Shown here one piece after another: positions 1 to 6,680 of a stretch of DNA of 6,906 nucleotides; position 1 is the stretch's first letter, and the number at the start of each line of letters is the position of its first letter. The notes beneath the pieces are model-generated. The model ran no database searches. It saw nothing but the letters and a program-made list of their open reading frames with translations, and had not been told where the DNA came from. The stretch covers positions 1-6,906 of the forward strand of contig VAZH01000094.1 of NCBI GenBank assembly GCA_005884465.1, read 5' to 3'. Source of the stretch: Alphaproteobacteria bacterium (GTDB lineage Bacteria; Pseudomonadota; Alphaproteobacteria; Rhizobiales; Xanthobacteraceae). The position numbers and the translations under genes were made by a program.

Positions 1-364
1 TTTGATATCCGGCATTCCGTTCAGCGTGTCCGCCGCGATCGGGTTTATCGCGCTGTTCGGCGTCGCGGTGATGGACGGCATCATTATCCTGTCGCAATAC
101 AATCAACTGATCGATGAAGGCTTCGACCGGGTGCGGGCCGTGATCCGCACCGGCGAACTTCAGCTTCGGCCGGTGCTGATGACTTGCATCGTCGCCGGCG
201 TCGGGCTGTTGCCGGCGGCCATGTCAGCGGGCATCGGATCGCAGGTGCAAAAGCCCTTGGCGGTGGTGGTGGTCACTGGCATGTTGCTGGCGCCGCTGGT
301 CATACTGGTGACGCTGCCGGTGCTGATCGAATTTTTCTCGCGCCGGTATCCGCCAGGCCGGTGA
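1..364 (+). CDS. Heavy-metal-type RND efflux pump, C-terminal fragment (5' end outside window)
   Basis: This is the C-terminal part of a large inner-membrane proton-driven RND transporter of the CzcA/CusA (HME) type, which exports metal ions or other cations through a periplasmic adaptor and an outer membrane channel. About 120 residues are visible. The reading frame is open at the left edge, so the TTG at base 2 is an internal leucine codon, not a start. Three hydrophobic segments can be seen: residues about 9-33, including GFIALFGVAVMDGIIILSQY; about 57-77, beginning RPVLMT; and about 84-111, ending TLPVLIEFF. The GFIALFGVAV and LRPVLMT motifs and the PLAVVVV helix match the last transmembrane helices of CzcA-like proteins. 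As I recall, classical CzcA has VLNG where this protein has VMDG. Full-length relatives are about 1,000-1,050 residues. The substrate cannot be told from this piece. The gene converges on the methyltransferase gene with a 10-base gap (containing the palindrome TTGGCCAA), and no terminator hairpin with a T-run is visible. Confidence 0.9.
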   Translation, partial: LISGIPFSVSAAIGFIALFGVAVMDGIIILSQYNQLIDEGFDRVRAVIRTGELQLRPVLMTCIVAGVGLLPAAMSAGIGSQVQKPLAVVVVTGMLLAPLVILVTLPVLIEFFSRRYPPGR

Positions 365-374
365 TTGGCCAAGT

Positions 375-959
375 CTATGTGGCTAACTTCACCATCACCA
401 CGACGCCGCTCGACCAATCAATGTAGATACGGCGAAAGTCCTGCCGCGCGGCAAGCGCCTCCATGAGAGGCGGAATCTTCGCCGCATGCTCCGGAGGCCA
501 CATTGGATGGGGCTTGGTATCGTCGCAGATATAAATTCCGCCCGGGCGCAACAAGGCGAGCATTTCGTCAAGCAGGACATGCTTGCCGACGCCGCCATCG
601 GCGAACACGAGGTCCAGGGAATTCGGCGGCTCGCGCTGCACCGTCGCCCTGGCGTCCTCGGTGAGGATTGTCAGCCTGGGGTCTCTTCCCAGATGCGATC
701 GAGCGATGGCCTGAGTTACGGGATTGATATCGACCGTGAGCAACTGTGCCGTGGCCTCCATGCCGTCCAGCAACCAGCAGGTTCCCACACCAGTCCCGGT
801 GCCGACTTCGAGCAGCCGGCCGCCGGGTTTCAAGCTGGCCATGACCCGCAGCAGGGCACCGACTGGCGGCCAGCACCAGCTCTGAAAGCCGATCTCGCGG
901 GTCTCGGCCATGATGGCTTCGAGCGCCTTCGGCGGGGGCTGAAACGCGCTCTCATCCAT
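375..959 (-). CDS. Class I SAM-dependent methyltransferase, O-methyltransferase-like
   Basis: This 194-residue cytosolic protein has the Rossmann fold of class I S-adenosylmethionine methyltransferases. Motif I is LLEVGTGTGVGT at residues 49-60. An acidic residue follows strand 2 (D77 in LLTVDIN), an EDA motif holds D102, and LVFADGG holds D121. A late ICDDTKPHP segment at about 144-151 has paired aspartates where cation-dependent catechol- or caffeoyl-CoA-type O-methyltransferases place metal ligands. The C-terminus YIDWSSGVVVMVKL is the usual last strand pair. Length and layout fit the small O-methyltransferase family, but the substrate is not visible. I chose the ATG at 957-959: it lies one base after the upstream amidohydrolase stop (TGA-C-ATG), and the 20 residues of possible upstream extension overlap that gene and look unrelated. 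Its ribosome site would sit inside the amidohydrolase coding end (weak CAGGTT), so translational coupling is likely. A role tailoring the same compound as the amidohydrolase is inference. Confidence 0.85.
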   Translation of the reverse strand: MDESAFQPPPKALEAIMAETREIGFQSWCWPPVGALLRVMASLKPGGRLLEVGTGTGVGTCWLLDGMEATAQLLTVDINPVTQAIARSHLGRDPRLTILTEDARATVQREPPNSLDLVFADGGVGKHVLLDEMLALLRPGGIYICDDTKPHPMWPPEHAAKIPPLMEALAARQDFRRIYIDWSSGVVVMVKLAT

Positions 960-960
960 G

Positions 961-1926
961 TCAGAACCTGTAAAGCCGCGCCGGATTGTCGACCAGGATC
1001 TTTTTGCGGACCGCCGCATCCGGCGCCCATATTGGAAGCTGATTGAGCAGACGGCCGTCGTCGATCTGAAACAGCGGAGTGACCTCGGTCGGCTTGCGGC
1101 CGGGCGGCGTCACCGAGTCCGGATGCGGCCAATCCGTGCCCCAAAGGATACGGTCGGAATTCGCGGCGATCAGCGCGCGGGCAAGTGGCGCGCAGTCGGA
1201 GTAGTCGGGGGCCAGTTTTGACGACCGATAGGGGCCGGAGATTTTCACATAGGCCTTGCCGGACCGCACCAGTTCCGTGAGGTCGGCGAAGCCCGGCTGC
1301 TCCGGACCGAGCGCGCCCTGCGCGCCGCCGAAATGATCAAACACGAGAGGCACCGGGGATGCGGCGACGAGATCCTTGATCGCGGCGATCATCGCCAGAT
1401 TGGTGTACATCTGGATATGCCAGTTGCGGTTCTTGACGCGCTCGATCCCAGCTTGGAGGCGCTGCCGTCCGACGTTTGGATCGTTGGTGCCGCCGGTTGC
1501 GAGATTGAGCCGGATGCCGCGAACGCCCGCCTCGTACATGGCGTCCAGATCACTCTCCGGCGTCTTGTCGTCGATCACGACGACGCCGCGCGCGGTCGCG
1601 CCGCGCGCCTTCATGCCGAACAGTGTCGAGGAATTGTCGGGACCATAAACGCTCGGTGTCACGATCACGACGCGCTCGATGCGTAGCGCCTTGTGCAGTG
1701 CCGTCATTTCTTCGGGCGACGCCAGTTCTGGGGTATAGACACGTCCCGAAAAGAACGGAAATTTTTCGGGGTCGCCGTCAATATGGGTGTGGCAATCGCA
1801 GGCGCCGGGTGGGACGTCGAAATTCACCGGCGTCGATGGCTGTGCTGCTGTCGCAAAGACGAGTCTGTCGGGCATAGTCATTCCAGCCGCGATGGAGACA
1901 AGCAAAACACTGCGTCGCGTCAACAT
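961..1926 (-). CDS. Tat-exported amidohydrolase, LigI-like (2-pyrone-4,6-dicarboxylate lactonase superfamily)
   Basis: This 321-residue protein is a TIM-barrel amidohydrolase of the amidohydrolase-2 (PF04909/COG3618) type. Enzymes of this kind hydrolyse lactones or related bonds in breakdown products of aromatic compounds. The N-terminus MLTRRSVLLVSIAAG is a twin-arginine-like signal (TRRSVLL), with possible cleavage near ATA-AQ at about residue 26, so the enzyme is probably folded in the cytoplasm and exported. Core motifs are the H-x-H in CDCHTHID (H46, H48), RGIRLNL (R136, R139), VFDHFGG (H198) and the hallmark GTDWPHP (D265, H268). The segments PPGACDCHTHID, GPDNSS and the C-terminal LVDNPARLYRF also follow the pattern of LigI as I remember it. 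LigI itself is cytoplasmic, so the signal peptide is unusual. Two arginine positions I recall as important in LigI appear replaced here, so the substrate probably differs. The start at 1926 is backed by AGGGAG six bases upstream; the 26-codon extension to 2004 has no such support and would bury the signal peptide. A related alternative is 4-sulfomuconolactone hydrolase. Confidence 0.85.
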   Translation of the reverse strand: MLTRRSVLLVSIAAGMTMPDRLVFATAAQPSTPVNFDVPPGACDCHTHIDGDPEKFPFFSGRVYTPELASPEEMTALHKALRIERVVIVTPSVYGPDNSSTLFGMKARGATARGVVVIDDKTPESDLDAMYEAGVRGIRLNLATGGTNDPNVGRQRLQAGIERVKNRNWHIQMYTNLAMIAAIKDLVAASPVPLVFDHFGGAQGALGPEQPGFADLTELVRSGKAYVKISGPYRSSKLAPDYSDCAPLARALIAANSDRILWGTDWPHPDSVTPPGRKPTEVTPLFQIDDGRLLNQLPIWAPDAAVRKKILVDNPARLYRF

Positions 1927-1932
1927 TGGTTT

Positions 1933-1938
1933 CTCCCT
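1933..1938 (-). promoter_or_regulatory. Ribosome binding site of the amidohydrolase gene
   Basis: On the minus strand this reads AGGGAG, six bases before the ATG at 1924-1926. It is one of the clearest Shine-Dalgarno matches in the window, and it decides the start of the amidohydrolase in favour of the Tat-signal-bearing form over the longer frame beginning at 2004. Confidence 0.75.
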
Positions 1939-2032
1939 GGTTGAGTTTTTCGGGCGGCTGATTTGCACTTCGGGAGAGAATAGCACATTGCGCCGCGAAC
2001 GCATGTGCCGTGCGTACCAACAAGGCGGCCTT

Positions 2033-3451
2033 CTATCGCCCCGATGGCGTACGCAGGCCGTGCCAGGCGTCGCGCACCTGATGATAGTGCACCTCGGGGA
2101 GATAGTCCGGCGTATTGAGCACCAGGGTCTTGACGTCGAGCCTGCCGATGGCGCTGAGCAGTGTGTAGGAGGCGATCACGCGATCGCGCTGCGCGCCGAT
2201 CAGCCGCGCCTTGGCCGAGATCAGATCCTGCTGCGAGTTCAGCACGTCGACCGTGGTGCGCTGGCCGCCCTGCGCCTCCTTGCGCACGCCCTCCAGCGCG
2301 ACGCCAGCGGCACGCACCTCGGATTCCGAAGCCGCCACCGCGATCTTGGCGCCTTCATTGGCGACCCAGGCGCCGATCGCCGCGGTGCGGGCCTGATTGC
2401 GGACCTGATCGAGCACCAAACGGCTTTGTGCGGCCAATTCCTTGGCCTGCCGGGTCTGCGCCGCCGCGGTGCCGCCATCGTAGATTGGCGCGTTCATCTG
2501 GGCGATCACGGAGGCCTGATCGGTCCTGAAGGTACTGAGCGTGGGATCGGCCTCGCTGGCATGGCTGGCGCTGCCTTGCACGGTGATGCTGGGTAGCAGG
2601 CTGCTCTCGGCAACATGGATGGTGGTCGAGGCGACGTCGACGTCGAACCCTGCGGCAAGGACGGCCGGATGCTCCTTGAAGGCCATCGCGGTGGCGTCGT
2701 CGCGGCTGCGCGGCAAATAGCGGTCCACGGGCTCGGGGGGCCGCAATTGGCCCGGCGGGTTGCCGATCACCTGAGTATAGGTCGCCCGGCTGATGGCGAG
2801 ATTGACTTCGGCGGCATTCAGATCCGCCTGGCCGCGGCTGAGCCGCGCTTCAGCCTGCGCGGTGTCGGTCGGAGTTACGTCGCCGGCATTGAGACGCCGT
2901 TGGGTGACGCCGAGGATTTCCCGCAAGAATGCGACATTCGAGCGCTGCGCTTCCACCAGCGACTGATTGGCGAGCACATTGGTATAGGCGGTGACGGCAT
3001 CAAGCAGCACGCCTTGACCGACATTGCGCAATGCCTCGCGACCCGACTGCACTTGAAGTTCCGCCACACGCACGCTGTTTGCAGTCTTGAAGCCGTTGAA
3101 CAGCGTCTGCGTCACCGTCACCCCGATAGTCCAGGGTTTCAGGGTCGCGGATTGAATCGTATTGTCGGGCAGCAGGTTGCGCACCGCCTGCAGTCCGCCA
3201 CTCAGGCTGGCGACGATCTGCGGCCGGTAGCCCGCCAGGGCCTGCGGGACGTTCTCGTCGGTGGCCCGCTGCCGCGCCCGCTCGGCGTTGAGCTGCGGAT
3301 TGGACTGATAGGCTTTGGCCAAGGCCTCGGGAAGAGATTCCGCCAGCGCCGCGGGTGCGGCAAAACCGACCCAAGTTGCAACGCCAAGGCAAATGCCCGA
3401 TTGAAGCACGCGCCTTCCCACGTGGCCAACTTTAGCGGCACGCCCGATCAT
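2033..3451 (-). CDS. tolC: TolC-family outer membrane channel protein
   Basis: This is an outer membrane efflux/secretion channel of the TolC type. It forms a trimeric beta-barrel with a long periplasmic alpha-helical tunnel that docks to RND, ABC or type I secretion pumps. From the ATG at 3449-3451 it is 472 residues long, normal for the family. It has a Sec signal peptide (basic GRAAKVGHVGRR, then a hydrophobic stretch) ending PAALA-ES near residue 37. Two homologous outer membrane efflux (OEP, PF02321) repeats follow. The first has TVTQTLFNGFKTANSVR at about 112-128, RRLNAGDVTPTDTAQAEARL and YTQVIGNPPGQL. The second has APIYDGGTAAAQTRQAKE at about 321-338, GGQRTTVDVLNSQQDLISA and SYTLLSAIGRLD. 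Both helix regions are rich in Ala, Gln and Glu, as expected for coiled coils. An ATG at 3503-3505 would add 18 residues (MCWKPPPEGG...) ahead of the signal. I prefer 3451 because it gives a normal signal peptide and has GGGAT upstream. No pump or adaptor gene lies beside it; the RND fragment is on the opposite strand beyond two genes. Confidence 0.93.
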   Translation of the reverse strand: MIGRAAKVGHVGRRVLQSGICLGVATWVGFAAPAALAESLPEALAKAYQSNPQLNAERARQRATDENVPQALAGYRPQIVASLSGGLQAVRNLLPDNTIQSATLKPWTIGVTVTQTLFNGFKTANSVRVAELQVQSGREALRNVGQGVLLDAVTAYTNVLANQSLVEAQRSNVAFLREILGVTQRRLNAGDVTPTDTAQAEARLSRGQADLNAAEVNLAISRATYTQVIGNPPGQLRPPEPVDRYLPRSRDDATAMAFKEHPAVLAAGFDVDVASTTIHVAESSLLPSITVQGSASHASEADPTLSTFRTDQASVIAQMNAPIYDGGTAAAQTRQAKELAAQSRLVLDQVRNQARTAAIGAWVANEGAKIAVAASESEVRAAGVALEGVRKEAQGGQRTTVDVLNSQQDLISAKARLIGAQRDRVIASYTLLSAIGRLDVKTLVLNTPDYLPEVHYHQVRDAWHGLRTPSGR

Positions 3452-3510
3452 ATGATCCCGCAGCAACCCCGGCCGTCCGCCCTCCGGCGGCGGCTTCCAA
3501 CACATTTACC

Positions 3511-3539
3511 TGTTTAGAGGTGGCTACCGCCACAGGCAA
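3511..3539 (-). promoter_or_regulatory. Possible tolC promoter with a small inverted repeat in the spacer
   Basis: Read on the minus strand, TTGCCT (3534-3539) and TAAACA (3511-3516) are spaced by 17 bases and partly match -35 and -10 hexamers. The spacer holds the inverted repeat GTGGC/GCCAC (3520-3524 and 3529-3533, 4-nt loop), which could be an operator. If this promoter is real, transcription would begin near 3504, which favours translation from 3451 rather than 3505. Both hexamers are poor matches, so this is only a candidate. The rest of the divergent region (3540-3690) shows no convincing promoter for the rightward gene. Confidence 0.25.
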
Positions 3540-3690
3540 ACCGTCAGCGGCGAAAACCCCATGAATTCAGTGCTTCTCTGTTGCCGGTTCGTCACAGACG
3601 AATATCAGGCGCAAATACGCTATAGCTGCGGGTGACTGCGTCCGATTCCAGGGCTGCCGGCTATCCGAACCGCCCCCGGGCTTGCACTTG

Positions 3691-5553
3691 ATGCCGAAAC
3701 TATTCACCGACCCCGAGGCGATCGCGGAGTATATCATCCGCGATGTCGGGACCGATCTGGTGGTCGGATTGCCGCTCGCGCTCGGCAAGGCGAACCACAT
3801 CATCAACGCGCTGTACGCGCGCGCCGCCGCCGATCGCGCGATCAAGTTGACCATCCTTTCCGCGCTGACGCTGGAAAAACCCAAGCCAAAGACCCTGCTC
3901 GAGCAGCGCTTCATCGCGCCGGTGATCGAGCGCCTGTTCGGCGGCTACCCCGATCTCGCCTATGCCGACGCGCTGCATGCCGATGCGTTGCCGCCCAACG
4001 TCAAGGTGATCGAGTTTTTCTTTCTGGCCGGAAAGTGGCTGCACGTGCCGTTTGCGCAGCAGCACTATATTTCCGCGAACTATACCCATGCCACGTCATA
4101 CCTGCTGGCGCGTGGCCTCAACGTCGTCACGCAGCTGGTGGCGAAGCGCGCTGTCGATGGCGTTACCCGCTACAGCCTGAGCTGCAACACCGACACCACG
4201 CTCGATATATTGCGCGCCCGCGCGCAAGGCGCCGCGTCGTTCAAGCTGGTCGGCCAGGTCAATTCCGAACTGCCGTTCATGCCGGGCGCGGGCGACCTGC
4301 CGGCGGAGGAATTCAGCGCGGTGCTCGACAGTCCCGCGACCGAGTTTCCGCTGTTCGCGCCGCCGTCGGAGCCGATCACCGATACCAAATATGCCATCGG
4401 TCTTCATGCCGCAGGCCTCGTGCGTGACGGCGGCACGCTGCAGATCGGCATCGGGCAGGTTGGCGATGCTCTGGCGCAGGGTTTGATCGTTCGCCACCGC
4501 GACAATGCGCAATTTCATGCCATCATGAAGCGGCTGGGGAACGGAACCGAGCCACTCCCGGCGCTGGAAACCGGATCGTTCGAGCAAGGTCTTTACGGCG
4601 TCAGCGAAATGCTGTTCGAGGCATTTCTGGGCCTGATCGACGCCGGCATTTTCAAGCGCGAGGTCGATGGCGTATTGCTGCACGGCGCGTTTTTTCTCGG
4701 GCCGAAATCATTTTATCGCGCGCTGCGCGAGATGCCGGCGAGCCAGATCGCGCGGATCCAGATGATGCCGGTCTCCTTCACCAACGAGATCTATGACGAT
4801 GAGGATTTAAAGAGGCGCGCCCGTGTCGACGCCCGCTTCGTCAACAACGCGATGATGGCGACCTTGATGGGGGCGGTGATTTCCGATGGCCTTGAAAACG
4901 GACAGGTCGTGAGCGGCGTCGGCGGCCAGTATAATTTTGTGGCACAGGCGTTCGCGCTGCAGGGCGCGCGCTCGATTCTCACCGTCGAGACGACGCGGCA
5001 GGCCGGCGCCAGGACGCAATCCAATATCCGCTGGAGCTATGGCCATGAGACGATTCCGCGGCACTTGCGCGATGTCATCATCACCGAATATGGCGTCGCC
5101 GATATCAGGGGAAAATCCGACGCCGATGTGATCGCGGCGATGCTGCAGGTCGCGGACTCGCGCTTTCAGGGCGAACTTGCACGGCAGGCCAAGGACGCCG
5201 GCAAGCTGCCGAAAAACTTTGAAATTCCGGCCGCTTATCGCGAGAATTTTCCGGAGCGGATTGCGTGCGCGCTAAAACCTGCGCGCCGGGCCGGGATGCT
5301 GCCATCATTTCCGTTCGGCAGCGATTTTACCGAGGTCGAGCAGCGGCTGATTCCGGCTTTGCAAATTCTGCAGGATGCGCAACGTTCGCCGCAGCGCCTC
5401 GCTGGATTGTTGTGGCAAGGACTGACCGGCCGGCCGGATGCTGCCGACCGGGAATGCCTGGCAAGGCTCGGTCTCGACCGGCCGGCGACATTGTCCGAAC
5501 GCGCCTACCGCGCGTTGGTCGGCGCGGCGCTGGTGAGGAACCGCATGGTATAA
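3691..5553 (+). CDS. Acetyl-CoA hydrolase/CoA-transferase family protein, long form
   Basis: This 620-residue cytosolic enzyme belongs to the acetyl-CoA hydrolase/transferase family (COG0427, with the AcetylCoA_hyd_C domain), which moves CoA between short-chain acids or hydrolyses acyl-CoA through a glutamyl-CoA intermediate. The central glycine loop DGGTLQIGIGQVGDAL is at about 246-261. GVSEMLFEAFLGLIDAGIF at 303-321 aligns by eye with the TEM...GLVDL segment of Cat1-type CoA-transferases, making E306 the likely catalytic glutamate. SGVGGQYNF at 408-416 and ITEYGVADIRGKS at 464-476 are strong C-terminal domain signatures. The N-terminal domain is diverged. Family members of the Cat1/Ach1 type are about 500 residues, so this protein has about 120 extra, including a tail after about residue 520 that contains a second helical region. 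I use the ATG at 3691; TTG codons at 3682 and 3688 are possible but lack a good ribosome site (CGGG lies about 11 bases before the ATG). Hydrolase versus transferase activity, and the acyl substrate, cannot be decided from sequence alone. Confidence 0.88.
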   Translation: MPKLFTDPEAIAEYIIRDVGTDLVVGLPLALGKANHIINALYARAAADRAIKLTILSALTLEKPKPKTLLEQRFIAPVIERLFGGYPDLAYADALHADALPPNVKVIEFFFLAGKWLHVPFAQQHYISANYTHATSYLLARGLNVVTQLVAKRAVDGVTRYSLSCNTDTTLDILRARAQGAASFKLVGQVNSELPFMPGAGDLPAEEFSAVLDSPATEFPLFAPPSEPITDTKYAIGLHAAGLVRDGGTLQIGIGQVGDALAQGLIVRHRDNAQFHAIMKRLGNGTEPLPALETGSFEQGLYGVSEMLFEAFLGLIDAGIFKREVDGVLLHGAFFLGPKSFYRALREMPASQIARIQMMPVSFTNEIYDDEDLKRRARVDARFVNNAMMATLMGAVISDGLENGQVVSGVGGQYNFVAQAFALQGARSILTVETTRQAGARTQSNIRWSYGHETIPRHLRDVIITEYGVADIRGKSDADVIAAMLQVADSRFQGELARQAKDAGKLPKNFEIPAAYRENFPERIACALKPARRAGMLPSFPFGSDFTEVEQRLIPALQILQDAQRSPQRLAGLLWQGLTGRPDAADRECLARLGLDRPATLSERAYRALVGAALVRNRMV

Positions 5554-5591
5554 CTCAGCGTCGTCCTAACCACGAGCGCCACATATATCGT

Positions 5592-5639
5592 GTCCCGGAC
5601 GCGGTGCAGTGTCTTCACGGTGCACCGCAGAGCCGGGAC
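5592..5639. repeat. Palindromic intergenic element, unit 1 (two-part hairpin)
   Basis: The outer arms GTCCCGG (5592-5598) and CCGGGAC (5633-5639) and the inner arms GCGGTGCA (5601-5608) and TGCACCGC (5621-5628) are perfect inverted repeats. Together they form a 15-bp interrupted stem with a small internal loop; a further GTG/CAC can pair inside the 12-nt apical loop. The unit lies between two convergent genes, downstream of both stop codons, a typical place for REP-like elements that protect mRNA 3' ends or stop transcription. There is no T-run, so a classical intrinsic terminator is not supported. From memory, such GTCCCGG...CCGGGAC elements recur in Bradyrhizobium and relatives. Copy number cannot be judged here because no second full copy is in the window. 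Confidence 0.75.
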
Positions 5640-5660
5640 CCATTCCAACGCCGGATACAT

Positions 5661-5704
5661 GGGCCCCGGATCAGCAGCGCACCGCCAGCTCGCTGCGCAG
5701 CGTC

Positions 5705-5705
<1 letters not shown>
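5661..5705. repeat. Palindromic intergenic element, unit 2, abutting the enoyl-CoA hydratase stop
   Basis: A second GC-rich unit follows 22 bases after the first. GCAGCGCA (5674-5681) pairs with TGCGCAGC (5694-5701) apart from one A-A mismatch, and GGA (5668-5670) can pair with TCC (5703-5705), extending the stem into the last sense codon of the hydratase gene. The right arm also contains the perfect 12-bp palindrome CGCTGCGCAGCG (5691-5702), and the left side begins with GGGCCC. The unit looks like a degraded partner of unit 1 whose outer right arm (an expected CCGGGGCC-type end) has been lost at the gene boundary. That last point is inference. Confidence 0.55.
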
Positions 5706-6484
<779 letters not shown>

Positions 6485-6513
6485 GGTCCACCCCGCGCGT
6501 GATTTCACGGGGC

Positions 6514-6542
6514 AATGTGCCCGCTGGGGGGACCGGCTTCAA
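6514..6542 (-). promoter_or_regulatory. Possible promoter of the enoyl-CoA hydratase gene
   Basis: On the minus strand TTGAAG (6537-6542) and CACATT (6514-6519) are separated by 17 bases, with transcription expected to start near 6507, giving a leader of about 23 nt. The -10 match is weak. A short inverted repeat GGGCA/TGCCC (6510-6514 and 6518-6522) overlaps the -10, and another, GGGAC/GTCCC (6552-6556 and 6560-6564), lies just upstream of the -35. Either could be a regulator site or a chance palindrome in GC-rich DNA. Confidence 0.25.
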
Positions 6543-6566
6543 GTGGGGAATGGGACACCGTCCCGC

Positions 6567-6677
6567 CATTGCGAGGAGCGTCAGCGGCGAAGCAATCCAG
6601 CCTGCACTTGCGGCTTCTGGATTGCTTCGCGCAGCGTGTATCGCGCGCGCATTCGCGGGACCCGTCGCCTCGCAATG
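6567..6677. repeat. 111-bp nested inverted repeat element (REP/MITE-like)
   Basis: The outer 10-bp perfect inverted repeats CATTGCGAGG (6567-6576) and CCTCGCAATG (6668-6677) enclose an inner perfect 14-bp pair GCGAAGCAATCCAG (6587-6600) and CTGGATTGCTTCGC (6617-6630), with a 16-nt loop. The inner hairpin sits left of centre; between its right arm and the outer right end is a CG-alternating stretch (TCGCGCGCGC at 6641-6650). The element has no coding potential. It lies between the hydratase promoter region and the stop codon of the right-hand gene, ending 3 bases before that stop. I recall elements with ATTGCGAGG ends and a GAAGCAATCCAG core as frequent intergenic repeats in Bradyrhizobium and relatives. 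It may act as a 3'-end structure for the right-hand gene, but no T-run follows it. Confidence 0.85.
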
Positions 6678-6680
6678 AAG

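Noticed and set aside
365..374. The palindrome TTGGCCAA (365-372) in the 10-base convergent gap, considered as a terminator or binding site
   Set aside because: Eight bases with no loop or T-run cannot form a terminator, and such short palindromes occur by chance.
486..1046. A 186-codon open frame on the + strand opposite the methyltransferase gene
   Set aside because: The opposite strand carries a clear SAM-binding motif and a full Rossmann fold; this frame is a shadow.
1926..2004. Extended N-terminus for the amidohydrolase starting at 2004
   Set aside because: The ATG at 1926 has a strong AGGGAG site at correct spacing and begins a Tat-like signal peptide; the extension would bury the signal.
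2020..2032. Small AAGG/CCTT hairpin just after the tolC stop, considered as a terminator
   Set aside because: The stem is only four base pairs and no T-run follows on the minus strand.
1787..2596. A 269-codon open frame on the + strand spanning the tolC 3' end and the amidohydrolase 5' end
   Set aside because: It is antisense to two well-supported genes, crosses their intergenic gap and encodes no recognisable domain.
1..3505. RND pump fragment and TolC channel considered as one efflux operon
   Set aside because: They are on opposite strands with two minus-strand genes between them, so they cannot be co-transcribed; functional partnership is possible but not shown.
2615..3517. A 300-codon open frame on the + strand opposite tolC
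   Set aside because: It lies entirely antisense to a clear TolC gene. Its product is rich in Gly, Arg, His and Asp with no recognisable motif, as expected for a GC-rich antisense frame.
4096..4683. A 195-codon open frame on the - strand inside the CoA hydrolase/transferase gene
   Set aside because: It is fully antisense to a gene with strong family signatures, and its own composition is typical of a shadow frame.
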